Source of the DNA: Macromonas nakdongensis
GTDB taxonomy: Bacteria > Pseudomonadota > Gammaproteobacteria > Burkholderiales > Burkholderiaceae_C
Direction of reading: 5' to 3'
Length of the DNA: 55,504 nt
NCBI RefSeq assembly: GCF_002837145.1
Contig: NZ_NWMV01000086.1
Span: 1-55,504 of the forward strand
Positions 1-8,479 of the stretch are shown one piece after another. Position 1 is the first letter of the stretch; each line of letters begins with the position of its first letter. A model generated the notes under the pieces. It was given only the letters and a program-made list of their open reading frames with translations. It searched no databases and was not told the DNA's origin. A program made the translations under genes and the position numbers.

Positions 1-543
1 CGGGCGCTGCTGGCGGTGGACGGTGGCACCCCGCGCTTCGTGGCCACCGGCCAGACCCTCGCCGGCGTGCGCGTGCTGAGCGTGGGCCAGGACCACGTGG
101 TGCTCGACGTGCAGGGCGAACGCCGCACCTTGCGCCTGGGAGATGGCCCGCTGGCGGCCCAGAGCCCCAGCGCCACGCGCGGCATCACCCTGCTGGCCGA
201 TGGCGGGGGCCACTTCACCAGCCCCGGTCAGATCAACGGCCAGGCCGTGCAGTTTCTGGTGGACACCGGCGCCACCGTGCTCACACTGAGCGAAGCCCAG
301 GCCCGGCGCATCGGCCTGAACCTCGGCAACGGCCAGAAAGTGCGCGTGAAAACCGCCAACGGCGAGATCACCGGCCACCAGGTGCTGCTCCACACCGTGC
401 AGGTGGGCGAACACACCAGCCACGGCGTGACCGCGGTGGTGCTGCCCGCCGAACTGCCCTATGTGCTGCTGGGCAACAGCTTCCTGTCGCGCTTTGCCAT
501 GCGGCGCGAAGACGGCCGCATGACGCTGGAACCCCGGTATTGA
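1..543 (+). CDS. Retroviral-type (clan AA) aspartic protease, 5' end missing
   Basis: The reading frame is already open at base 1, so the true start lies upstream and only the C-terminal ~180 residues are present. A DTGAT catalytic-loop motif begins at base 262, preceded by hydrophobic FLV and followed by TLS, as in the TIGR02281-like single-domain aspartic proteases of Proteobacteria. The end of the domain has the usual hydrophobic-hydrophobic-Gly (LLGNSFL). These proteins are often periplasmic or membrane-anchored and act as dimers; the substrate is unknown. The visible N-terminal part probably follows a signal or TM segment lost with the window edge. It is followed after 4 nt by the HD-like gene. 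Confidence 0.8.
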   Translation, partial: RALLAVDGGTPRFVATGQTLAGVRVLSVGQDHVVLDVQGERRTLRLGDGPLAAQSPSATRGITLLADGGGHFTSPGQINGQAVQFLVDTGATVLTLSEAQARRIGLNLGNGQKVRVKTANGEITGHQVLLHTVQVGEHTSHGVTAVVLPAELPYVLLGNSFLSRFAMRREDGRMTLEPRY

Positions 544-547
544 CCCC

Positions 548-1495
548 ATGAATTTCACCGCCCACCCCGACCCGGCCTACGGCGCCATGCAGCACTGGAT
601 GCAACAGTGGTCCGACCTGGAAACCCGGCTGGCCGCGCTCTTGCTGGCCCCGCAGGCCCGACCGGACTTCGTCGAACAGGCGCAAACGCTGCACCGCGAA
701 GGCCGCGCCCTGCTGGAAATCGACGGCGACAGCACCCTGTACTGGCTGTTCCAGCTGGCGGCCTCGTCCACGGTGGCCTACAGCGCCTCGCACGCCATGG
801 TCTGTTGGGCGCTGTGTCAGCTGGTGGCCGACGACCTGGCGCTGCCGCCCGAACAGCGCGACAGCCTGGCCCTGGCCGCCCTGACCATGAACCTGGCCAT
901 GACCCGGCTGCAAGACACCCTGGCCGAACAGGCCACCCCGCCGGACGAGGCCCAACGCGCCCAGATCGACACCCACGCCGCCCGCAGCGCCCAATGGCTG
1001 CGCGAACTGGGGGTGAGCGACCGGCTGTGGCTGGACACGGTGGAACAGCACCACGAAGCCGGGGCGGACCTGCCTTTGCCCACCCGCATCCTGCAGGCCA
1101 TGGACCGCTACGCCGCGCTCATCAGCCCGCGCGAAAGCCGCCCCGGCCGCTGCGTCACCGACTCCGGCCGGCACCTGGTGGCCAAGGCCGGTCAGGCGCC
1201 CGACGCCATCGGCCACACCCTGCTGCGCAGCGTGGGTATCTGCCCTCCCGGCACTTTCGTGCGCCTGGCCGACGACCGCGTCGCGGTGGTGTTGCGCCGT
1301 TCGGACCGCCCGGGCGAACCCTGGGTGGCGACCGTGCTCGACGCCCACGACACCCCGGTGGTGGAGCCCGAGCTGATCGACACCGGCACCGACGGTCTGG
1401 GCATTGCCGCGGCCCTGGTCACCCGCAGCGTGCGGGTGCGCCTGAACCACCCGCGCCTGCTGCAACTGTCGCGCGTGGCGCTGACCCGGCCCTGA
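548..1495 (+). CDS. Degenerate HD-GYP-like (HD domain) protein
   Basis: A 315-residue soluble protein beginning 4 nt after the protease stop, so probably co-transcribed. The order of remnants fits an HD/HD-GYP fold: a helix with SHAMVCWAL, then a THAARSAQWL segment, then EQHHEAG, then a DRYAALISPRESRPGR helix resembling the DxxDALxxxRpYR part of HD-GYP. The defining His-Asp pair is replaced by a hydrophobic stretch (TMNLAMTRLQD) and the GYP loop is absent. I infer a phosphodiesterase-fold protein that has lost the canonical metal site and may be a binding or scaffold protein. No signal peptide or receiver domain is visible. Confidence 0.6.
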   Translation: MNFTAHPDPAYGAMQHWMQQWSDLETRLAALLLAPQARPDFVEQAQTLHREGRALLEIDGDSTLYWLFQLAASSTVAYSASHAMVCWALCQLVADDLALPPEQRDSLALAALTMNLAMTRLQDTLAEQATPPDEAQRAQIDTHAARSAQWLRELGVSDRLWLDTVEQHHEAGADLPLPTRILQAMDRYAALISPRESRPGRCVTDSGRHLVAKAGQAPDAIGHTLLRSVGICPPGTFVRLADDRVAVVLRRSDRPGEPWVATVLDAHDTPVVEPELIDTGTDGLGIAAALVTRSVRVRLNHPRLLQLSRVALTRP

Positions 1496-1553
1496 AGCAC
1501 CGGCGGCCAGCCCTTCGGCGCGGTCGCCGTATCGGCGCAGCCGGCCTGTCCGC

Positions 1554-2183
1554 TCAGTGCTTTTTGGAGCCGATCCGGCTTTCCTGCCCGGCGATCAGGC
1601 GCTGGATGTTCTGCGCGTGGCGCCACAACAGCAGCCCCCCCATGACGCCCATGGCCAGCGCCACCGGCGCGGCCGCGTTCCAGGCGACACCGTCGCCGAA
1701 CAGGTAGAAAAAGGGCGCAAACACCGCCGCCACGATGGCCGCCAGCGACGAATAACGGGTGAACACCGCCACCGACACCCAACTCAGCAGCACCGCCAGC
1801 CCCAGCCAGGGCTCGAAACCCAGCAGCACGCCGGCCGCCGTGGCCACGCCCTTGCCGCCCTTGAAACCGAAGAACACCGGAAACAAGTGCCCCAGGAAGG
1901 CGGCCAGACCGACCAACCCCAGCGCGCCCGCGCCCAGGCCCCAGGCCTCGCCCCACTGGGCCACGGCCCACACCGGCAGCCAGCCCTTGAACGCGTCGAG
2001 CAGCAGCGTCACCGCCGCCGCGGCCTTGTTGCCGGAGCGCAGCACATTGGTCGCCCCGGGGTTCTTGCTGCCGTAGGTGCGCGGGTCGTTCAGGCCCATC
2101 ACCCGGCTGACCAGCACCGCAAACGACAAAGACCCCAGCAGATACGCCACGCCCACCGCCAACGGCGTCATCCATTCACCCAT
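1554..2183 (-). CDS. plsY: Glycerol-3-phosphate acyltransferase PlsY
   Basis: This integral membrane enzyme transfers an acyl group from acyl-phosphate to glycerol-3-phosphate, the first step of phospholipid synthesis. The 209-residue length and about five hydrophobic segments fit the family. Its three conserved cytoplasmic loops are visible: [16 protein letters not shown] near residue 38, [12 protein letters not shown] near residue 107, and the [15 protein letters not shown]-terminal loop. The start at 2183 is preceded by a strong GGAGGTG Shine-Dalgarno; an internal ATG at 2171 is less well placed. It runs convergent with the HD gene and lies downstream of ybaK. Confidence 0.95.
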   Translation of the reverse strand: MGEWMTPLAVGVAYLLGSLSFAVLVSRVMGLNDPRTYGSKNPGATNVLRSGNKAAAAVTLLLDAFKGWLPVWAVAQWGEAWGLGAGALGLVGLAAFLGHLFPVFFGFKGGKGVATAAGVLLGFEPWLGLAVLLSWVSVAVFTRYSSLAAIVAAVFAPFFYLFGDGVAWNAAAPVALAMGVMGGLLLWRHAQNIQRLIAGQESRIGSKKH

Positions 2184-2228
2184 GTCCCACCTCCAAATTC
2201 GTCAGGGCTTGCATTGTGCCCTGGGCGC

Positions 2229-2726
2229 TCACCCTTGCAAGGCGATGGCGCAATCCACCGATCGTGCGCCCAGCACCGCCACCAGCGCCTGCGGGGCGAT
2301 GCCCACCAGGTAACCGCGCCGCCCGCCGTTGAGCCAAATGCGGTCCAGCCCCAGCACCGACGCCTCGACGTACACCGGCATGGCCTTGCGCGTACCGAAC
2401 GGCGAGGTGCCGCCCACCAGATAACCGCTGTGGCGTTGCGCCACCTCGGGCTTGCACGGCTCCACCGACTTGGCGCCGATCTGCCGCGCCAGGTTTTTGG
2501 TGGACACCGAGCGGTTGCCGTGCATCAGCACCACCAACGGGGCGGCGTCCTGGTCCTGCATCACCAGCGTCTTGACCACGGCAAACGGGTCCAAGCCCAG
2601 CACCGCGGCACTGTGGGTGGCGCCGCCGTGGTCCACGTAGTCGTAGGCGTGCTCGGTGTAGGCCACCCCGTGCGCCTTCAGGCAGGCGGTGGCGGGGGTT
2701 TCGGAAACGTGCGCTTTCTTGGCCAT
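2229..2726 (-). CDS. ybaK: Cys-tRNA(Pro)/Cys-tRNA(Cys) deacylase YbaK
   Basis: A trans-editing enzyme that hydrolyses mischarged Cys-tRNA(Pro). It has 165 residues, typical for YbaK/EbsC. Visible family features are HAYDYVDHGG near residue 22, VVKTLV near residue 44, the TKNLAR segment, and GGTSPFGTRK with the GxxxPFG loop of the active site near residue 105. The frame stays open upstream into the aldo/keto reductase gene, but homology begins only at the ATG at 2726, which I chose. It lies 14 nt downstream of the reductase stop, in the same direction. Confidence 0.93.
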   Translation of the reverse strand: MAKKAHVSETPATACLKAHGVAYTEHAYDYVDHGGATHSAAVLGLDPFAVVKTLVMQDQDAAPLVVLMHGNRSVSTKNLARQIGAKSVEPCKPEVAQRHSGYLVGGTSPFGTRKAMPVYVEASVLGLDRIWLNGGRRGYLVGIAPQALVAVLGARSVDCAIALQG

Positions 2727-2740
2727 GCCCGTGGGCCGCG

Positions 2741-3814
2741 TCAGAGCGCCGGGTCGCGGCTGTCCCAGCGGATGGCGTCGATGGCCTTGAGCAGTTCGGG
2801 CGACAAGGTCGTGCCCCAGGCGTCCAGGCATTCGTCCAGCTGCGCCAGCGAGGTGACGCCAATGATGGTGCTGGCCACTTGCCATTTGGTGTAACAGAAC
2901 GCCAGGGCCAGTTGCGTCGGCGTCAGGCCATGCTCGCGCGCCAGGGCGCTGTAGCGGCGCGCCGTGGCCAGGGCCTCGGGCCGGCCCCAGCGCTGTTTTT
3001 TCATCGAGTCGTACAGCGCCATGCGGCCGGCCGGGGCGTCTGCGGCGTCGATGCCGGTGGCGTCGTACTTGCCGGTGAGCAGGCCGAAGGCCAGCGGCGA
3101 ATAGGCCAGCAGCGACACGCCCAGGTGGTGCATGGTTTCGTCCAGGCCGTTTTCCACCGTGCGGTTGAGCAGGCAGTAGGGGTTCTGCACCGTGGCCACG
3201 CGCGGCAGGCCGTGTTGTTCGGCCAGGCGCACGAACTCGTGCACGCCGTAAGGCGTTTCGTTGGACAGGCCCACGGCCCGCACCTTGCCTGCCCGGACCA
3301 GCTCGGCCATGGCCTCCAGCTGCTCGTGCAGGGAGGCGCAGGGCTTGTCCTTGCTCGGGTCGTAGTACAACTGGCCGAACACCGGCACGTTGCGCGCCGG
3401 CCAGTGGATCTGGTAGAGGTCGATCACCTCGGTCTGCAGGCGGCGCAGGCTGCCTTCGCAGGCGGCCACGATCTCGGCGCGGGTCAGGCCAGATTGGTCG
3501 CCGCGGATCCAGGGCATGCCGCGCGACGGGCCAGCCACTTTGGTGGCCAACACCACCTGTTGGCGCACGCCGGGGCGGCGGGCGAACCATTCGCCGATGA
3601 TGGTTTCGGTGGCGCCGCAGGTCTCGGCCTTGGCCGGCACCGCGTACATCTCGGCGGTGTCGATGAAGTTCACCCCGCGCTCCAGCGCGCGGTCGAGGAT
3701 GGCGTGGGCCTCGGGCTGGGCCACCTGCTCACCAAAGGTCATGGTGCCCAGGCAGATCGGGGTGACGCGCAGGCCGCTCTGGCCCAGGTTGACGGTCGGG
3801 AGGTTGGAAGTCAT
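2741..3814 (-). CDS. Aldo/keto reductase, Tas-like
   Basis: Predicted NADP(H)-dependent oxidoreductase with a TIM-barrel fold, 357 residues (E. coli Tas is about the same length). Visible: GTMTFG near residue 23, the FIDTAEMY catalytic Asp/Tyr segment near residue 51, the catalytic Lys in LATKV, the YQIHWP strand, GLSNETPYG, and the C-terminal SPLAFGLLTGKY and TIIGVTS cofactor segments. The start is ATG 3814 (MTSNLPTV); a second ATG lies two codons upstream at 3820. A longer frame upstream has no family resemblance. The substrate cannot be told from sequence. Confidence 0.9.
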   Translation of the reverse strand: MTSNLPTVNLGQSGLRVTPICLGTMTFGEQVAQPEAHAILDRALERGVNFIDTAEMYAVPAKAETCGATETIIGEWFARRPGVRQQVVLATKVAGPSRGMPWIRGDQSGLTRAEIVAACEGSLRRLQTEVIDLYQIHWPARNVPVFGQLYYDPSKDKPCASLHEQLEAMAELVRAGKVRAVGLSNETPYGVHEFVRLAEQHGLPRVATVQNPYCLLNRTVENGLDETMHHLGVSLLAYSPLAFGLLTGKYDATGIDAADAPAGRMALYDSMKKQRWGRPEALATARRYSALAREHGLTPTQLALAFCYTKWQVASTIIGVTSLAQLDECLDAWGTTLSPELLKAIDAIRWDSRDPAL

Positions 3815-3872
3815 AAGCATGCAAAGGAGTTGGACGCAGTGTACGTGAGGCGCCTGACGGGAACGAACGCGT

Positions 3873-5645
3873 TCAGGCCAGGCGGGCGCGAGCCTCTTCC
3901 TGCAGGCGCAGGACACGGCGCTGAACCTTGCCGGTGGTGGTCATGGGCAAGGAGTCGATGAATTCGATCTCTTTCGGGTACTCGTACGGGGCCAGCCGGC
4001 CCTTGACGTGGGCCTGCAGTTCGGCCACCAGCGCCGCGTCGAACTCGGTTTCGGGGTGGGCGCAGGCGGCGCGGCGGGCGGCCGCCTCGGGCGCCAGCAC
4101 CACATAGGCCTTGACGACGGCGCCGCGCTCGGGGTCGGGCTTGGGCACCACCGCTGCGTTGGCCACTGCGGGGTGCTTGACCAGGCAGTTTTCGATCTCG
4201 CTCGGCCCGATGCGGTAGCCCGCGGCCTTGAACACGTCGTCGGCCCGGCCCTGGTACCAGAGGTAGCCGTCGGCGTCGCGCAGGGCCAGATCGCCGGTGC
4301 GGCACCAGCTGTCGGCGGGGTCGCCAGTGAACTTGGCGGCGGTGGCGGCCTCGTTGTTCCAGTAGCCCAGGAAGAACACCGGGTCCGGCTGGCCGTGCAC
4401 GTCCAGCCGGTGCACCGCCACGTCGCCGGGCACGCCCACCGGGCACTCGTGGCCGTCGTCGTCGATCACCGCCACCCGGTGGCCGGGGTAGCCCTTGCCC
4501 ATGCTGCCGGGCCGCGCCGGCCACAAGCGCGCGCAGTTGCCGACGATGTAGTTGATCTCGGTCTGGCCGAACATCTCGTTCACCGTCACGCCCAGCTCCT
4601 GCTGGCAGTAGGCGAAGACGGCGTCGCCCACCGCCTCGCCGGCGCTCATGATGGCCCGCAAGTGCAGGCGGTAGCGCCCGCGGGGCTCGGGGCAGGCCTT
4701 CATCATGGCCTTGAGCGCGGTGGGGAACAGAAAGGTGTGGGTCACCCGGTGGCGCTGCAGCAGCTCGAACGCGGCCTCGGGCGAGAAGCGGCCGTTGTAG
4801 GCCACGATGGGGCGGCCGAAGTACAGCGTGGGCAGCAGCGCGTCCATCAGCCCGCCGGTCCAGGCCCAGTCGGCGGGACTCCAGAACACCGCTTCGGAGG
4901 CTTGTTTGGGATTCCAGGGATCGAAGCCGAACCAATTCTGACTGCAGACAAAACCGGTGAGGTTGCCGATGAGCGCGCGGTGGGGAATCAGCGCGCCCTT
5001 GGGGTTGCCGGTGGTGCCGCTGGTGTAGATCAGCACGGCCGGGTCGTCGGCGCGGGTGTCCACCAGCTCGAAGCGCTTGCGCGCGCTGCCCTGCACCGCG
5101 GGCCAGTCCACCACCTCGGTGTCGAAGGCGCCGGTCAGCCCCAGCACGTGGCGCAGCGCCGGGCAGCGTTCGCGCACCGCCTGCACGGCCGGGCCGGTGG
5201 CGTGGTCCACCAGGGCCGCCACCGCGGCGCTGTCCTGCAACCGGTACTCCAGCGCCTCGGGACCAAACAGCTGCGACAGCGGCATCGCCACCGCGCCCAT
5301 CTGCAGCACGGCGATGTAGGCTACCGCCGTCTCGAAACGCTGCGGCAACACGATGGCGACGCGGTCGCCGGGCTTGACGCCCAGAAGGCGCAGGCCATTG
5401 GAGAGCCGGTTGGCCGCTGCCTGCAAATCGGCGTAGCTGTGCGCCTGCGGGCGCTGGTCGGGGCCGTCGGCCAGCACCGCCGTCTGCCCGGCCGTCGAGC
5501 GCCGTGCGGCCCAGCGTCGCGCGCAGACCTCGGCCATATTAAAGCGCTCCGGCACCTGCCAGCGGAAGCCAGCGTGCAAGCCGGCATAGGCGTCCATGGG
5601 GGAAGCGGGGGGATGTTTTTTGTCTCTGCCTTGACTGCGGGCCAT
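3873..5645 (-). CDS. AMP-forming acyl-CoA synthetase (acetyl/medium-chain type)
   Basis: Adenylate-forming enzyme activating a carboxylic acid to acyl-CoA via acyl-AMP, 590 residues. The AMP-binding signature YTSGTTGNPKGALIPH lies near residue 210, the A5-type NEMFGQTE segment near residue 355, the RTGDLA motif near residue 445, and the catalytic lysine near the C-terminus in TTTGKVQRR. These place it in the MACS/acetyl-CoA synthetase-like branch. The ATG at 5645 is preceded by CAGGAGAC 8 nt upstream, which decides the start over an internal ATG at 5597 lacking any ribosome site. Substrate chain length is not predictable here. Confidence 0.92.
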   Translation of the reverse strand: MARSQGRDKKHPPASPMDAYAGLHAGFRWQVPERFNMAEVCARRWAARRSTAGQTAVLADGPDQRPQAHSYADLQAAANRLSNGLRLLGVKPGDRVAIVLPQRFETAVAYIAVLQMGAVAMPLSQLFGPEALEYRLQDSAAVAALVDHATGPAVQAVRERCPALRHVLGLTGAFDTEVVDWPAVQGSARKRFELVDTRADDPAVLIYTSGTTGNPKGALIPHRALIGNLTGFVCSQNWFGFDPWNPKQASEAVFWSPADWAWTGGLMDALLPTLYFGRPIVAYNGRFSPEAAFELLQRHRVTHTFLFPTALKAMMKACPEPRGRYRLHLRAIMSAGEAVGDAVFAYCQQELGVTVNEMFGQTEINYIVGNCARLWPARPGSMGKGYPGHRVAVIDDDGHECPVGVPGDVAVHRLDVHGQPDPVFFLGYWNNEAATAAKFTGDPADSWCRTGDLALRDADGYLWYQGRADDVFKAAGYRIGPSEIENCLVKHPAVANAAVVPKPDPERGAVVKAYVVLAPEAAARRAACAHPETEFDAALVAELQAHVKGRLAPYEYPKEIEFIDSLPMTTTGKVQRRVLRLQEEARARLA

Positions 5646-5671
5646 GGCGGGTCTCCTGAATAATCACCAGT

Positions 5672-6631
5672 ATGTATCAAGTTCTGCGCCCCGCCCACCA
5701 CCAAGCTGTCACCATCCGGTCACAGCGCTACCACCTGCGCCAGTGGGGCACGCCCACGCCAGACCGGGCGCCGCTGCTGCTGGTGCACGGCTGGATGGAC
5801 GTGTCCGCCTCCTGGCAGTTCGTGCTCGATGCCATGGCGCAGGACCGCTTCGTGGTGGCCCCCGACTGGCGTGGCTTCGGCCAGACCCGCCCCCTGCACC
5901 TGACACAAGCCCGGCACCCCACCGATTACGGCGAAGCCGACCACTACCTGTTCGCCGACTACCTGGCCGACCTGGACGTGCTGGTGGACCACGTCAACAC
6001 CGAGCTTGGCCGCCCGGCCGACGCCCCGATCGACCTGGTCGGCCACAGCATGGGCGGCAACGTGGCCATGATGTACGGCGGCATCCGGCCGCAGCGGGTA
6101 CGCCGCCTGGTCAACCTGGAGGGCTTTGGCATGCCCGCCACCCGCCCGGCCCAGGCGCCCGGCCGCTACGCCAAATGGATGGACGAGTTGAAGGCCCTGC
6201 ACCGCGGCGACCTGGCCCTCAAAGCCTACGACGACCTCCACGGCGTGGCCCAGCGGCTGATGAAAACCAACCGCCGCCTGCCACTGGCGCGCGCGCTGTG
6301 GCTGGCCGAACACTGGGCCGCGCGCAACGCCGACGGCCGCTGGGAGGTGCTGGGCGACCCGGCCCACAAGGTCACCAGCGCCCTGCTCTACCGGCTGGAC
6401 GAGGTGCTGGAGGTGTTCGCCCGCATCGCCGCGCCGGTGCTGGCGGTGGAGGCGTCCGACGACAGCCTGGCCCAGTGGTTCACCCGCGGCGAATACACCC
6501 TGGCCGAATACCACGAGCGCCTGGGCTACGTGCCCGACTGCCGCACCGCCGTGGTGGCCGACGCCGGCCACATGCTGCACCACGACCAGCCGGCCGCCGT
6601 GGCCCGCCTGATCGAAGACTTTCTGGCCTGA
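5672..6631 (+). CDS. Alpha/beta-fold hydrolase
   Basis: A 319-residue serine hydrolase of the epoxide-hydrolase/lipase-like group. The oxyanion-hole motif VHGWMD lies near residue 37, the nucleophile elbow GHSMGG puts the catalytic serine at residue 126, and the catalytic histidine is His300 in DAGHML; Asp in EASDDS near residue 266 is the likely third member. No signal peptide is seen, so it is probably cytoplasmic. It diverges from the acyl-CoA synthetase gene with only 26 nt between starts. The substrate is unknown. Confidence 0.88.
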   Translation: MYQVLRPAHHQAVTIRSQRYHLRQWGTPTPDRAPLLLVHGWMDVSASWQFVLDAMAQDRFVVAPDWRGFGQTRPLHLTQARHPTDYGEADHYLFADYLADLDVLVDHVNTELGRPADAPIDLVGHSMGGNVAMMYGGIRPQRVRRLVNLEGFGMPATRPAQAPGRYAKWMDELKALHRGDLALKAYDDLHGVAQRLMKTNRRLPLARALWLAEHWAARNADGRWEVLGDPAHKVTSALLYRLDEVLEVFARIAAPVLAVEASDDSLAQWFTRGEYTLAEYHERLGYVPDCRTAVVADAGHMLHHDQPAAVARLIEDFLA

Positions 6632-6692
6632 AGCCCGCGCGGCGCGACCATTTGTTACAGACCGCGCGCCGGCCTGCGGGGACAATGGCGGC

Positions 6693-7271
6693 TTGACTGC
6701 TGCCCACTTCTTCCTTCTGCACCACCCCGTGGCCACCACCGCCCGCCTGCGCCACTGGGCACTGGTCGCCTGCCTGGGCCTGAGCGCTCCACTGGGAGCC
6801 CAGGCCTCCGAGACCTTGTGCCCCGGCTGGTCCGAGCCTTCGGCAGACCAGGGCGGCACCGCCCCGCGCTTGCGCCATGAGGCCTTCTTTTCTCCCTACA
6901 CCCACCACTGGCGCTACTCCGACGACCACCGGCAAGTGGTCGCCTTCAGCCTGAGCCGCCGCCTGCCTGGCGACCGCTTCTGCGGCGCCAGCCTGTTCAG
7001 CAACTCCTTCGGCCAGCCCTCGGCCTACGCCTTCGTGGGCAAGACCTGGCCGGGTCTGGTGCCTGGGTTGCCGCGGCTCTATGCCTCGGCCACGGCGGGG
7101 ATCATCTACGGCTACGTGGGCGAACACAAGGACAAGGTGCCGCTGAACGTGGGCGGTTTTTCGCCGGTGGTGATCCCGGCGGTGGGTTACCGCCTGAGCG
7201 AACAGGCCGCGGTGGAAGTGCAACTGCTGGGCACCGCGGCCGTCATGGTGGGCACCAGCTGGCGTTTTTGA
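6693..7271 (+). CDS. Exported protein, possible outer-membrane beta-barrel (PagP-like)
   Basis: A 192-residue protein with an N-terminal hydrophobic segment (HWALVACLGLSAPLGAQA) ending in an AQA-S signal-peptidase site. The mature part is rich in aromatic residues, has alternating hydrophobic patterns (YTHHWRY, VVAFSLSRR, ASATAGIIYGYVG) and ends in Phe, all usual for outer-membrane barrels. FSNSFGQPSAYAFVGK resembles small proteins annotated in Burkholderiales as PagP-like or transporter-like; I cannot confirm the enzyme. The start is uncertain: TTG 6693 or the in-frame GTG 6729, which gives a more compact signal peptide. Confidence 0.5.
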   Translation: MTAAHFFLLHHPVATTARLRHWALVACLGLSAPLGAQASETLCPGWSEPSADQGGTAPRLRHEAFFSPYTHHWRYSDDHRQVVAFSLSRRLPGDRFCGASLFSNSFGQPSAYAFVGKTWPGLVPGLPRLYASATAGIIYGYVGEHKDKVPLNVGGFSPVVIPAVGYRLSEQAAVEVQLLGTAAVMVGTSWRF

Positions 7272-7356
7272 GCCCTTCGGCCCCCGCCCGTCCCCAAGCC
7301 GGGGGCCCCATGAGAAAATAGCAGTTTGCCTTTAGACAATTCAGGACACCCGCCCC

Positions 7357-8461
7357 ATGGACGCAGAACGCCTCAACACCCTCTCCTCCCGACTGACCGA
7401 CCTCAGCGCACGCGTGGTCGAGCTCCGGAGGTATCTTTGACTACGATGCCAAAGCCCTGAAGTTGAGCGAGGTCGCCAGCGCGCTGGAAGACCCGACCGT
7501 CTGGGACAACCCCAAACGCGCCCAGGAACTGGGCAAGGAACGCAAGTCGCTGGAAGACGTGGTGCTGGTGCTCGACCGCCTGGGTTCCGAACTGGCCGAC
7601 AACACCGAACTGTTCGAGATGTCGCGCGAGGAAGAGGACGAGGCCGGCATTGCCACCATCGAAGGGGAAGCCGACGCACTCCAAGCCGACGTGGAAAAGC
7701 TGGAATTCCGCCGCATGTTCAACAACCCGGCCGACCCGCTGAACTGCTTCCTCGACATCCAGGCCGGCGCCGGCGGCACCGAGGCCTGCGACTGGGCCAG
7801 CATGCTGCTGCGCCAGTACACCCGCTACGGCGAACGCAAGGGCTTCAAGGTCACGGTGGAAGACCTGACCGACGGCGACACCGCCGGCATCAAAAGCGCC
7901 ACCCTCAAGATCGAAGGCGAATACGCCTTTGGCCTGCTGCGCACCGAAACCGGCGTGCACCGCCTGGTGCGCAAATCGCCATTCGACTCGTCCGGCGGGC
8001 GCCACACCTCCTTCGCCTCGGTGTTCGTCTACCCCGAGATCGACGACTCGATCGAGATCAACATCAACCCCGCCGACGTGCGCACCGACACCTTCCGCGC
8101 CAGCGGCGCCGGCGGTCAGCACATCAACAAGACCGACTCGGCGGTGCGCCTGACGCACATCCCGACCGGCATCGTGGTGCAGTGCCAGGACGGCCGCAGC
8201 CAGCACAGCAACCGAGACGTGGCCTGGCAGCGCCTGCGCTCGCGCCTGTACGACTTCGAAATGCGCAAGCGCATGGAAGAACAGCAAAAGCTGGAAGACA
8301 CCAAGACCGACGTGGGCTGGGGCCACCAGATCCGCAGCTACGTGCTGGACAACTCCCGCATCAAGGACCTGCGCACCAACGTCGAAATCTCGGCCACCCA
8401 GAAAGTGCTGGACGGCGACCTCGACCCCTTCATCGAAGCCTCGCTCAAGCAAGGCGTTTGA
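7357..8461 (+). CDS. prfB: Peptide chain release factor 2 (programmed +1 frameshift)
   Basis: RF2 recognises UGA and UAA. ATG 7357 opens a 27-codon frame ending at in-frame TGA 7438-7440. Shifting +1 after CTT (7435-7437) so that GAC 7439 is read gives a 367-residue product, matching the family's usual ~365. The SPF anticodon-like tripeptide appears in [10 protein letters not shown] and the GGQ peptidyl-hydrolysis motif is at residues 252-254. Expression is thus autoregulated: low RF2 favours frameshifting. A caller ignoring the shift would start falsely at 7463. pepN begins 18 nt downstream. Confidence 0.97.
7427..7440 (+). promoter_or_regulatory. RF2 programmed frameshift signal
   Basis: GGAGGT (7427-7432) acts as an internal Shine-Dalgarno just ahead of the slippery CTT-TGA (7435-7440). 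The arrangement matches the classic bacterial prfB recoding site, including the following C that makes the UGA a weak stop. Confidence 0.95.
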
Positions 8462-8479
8462 GCAGAAACGGACCCCCTC

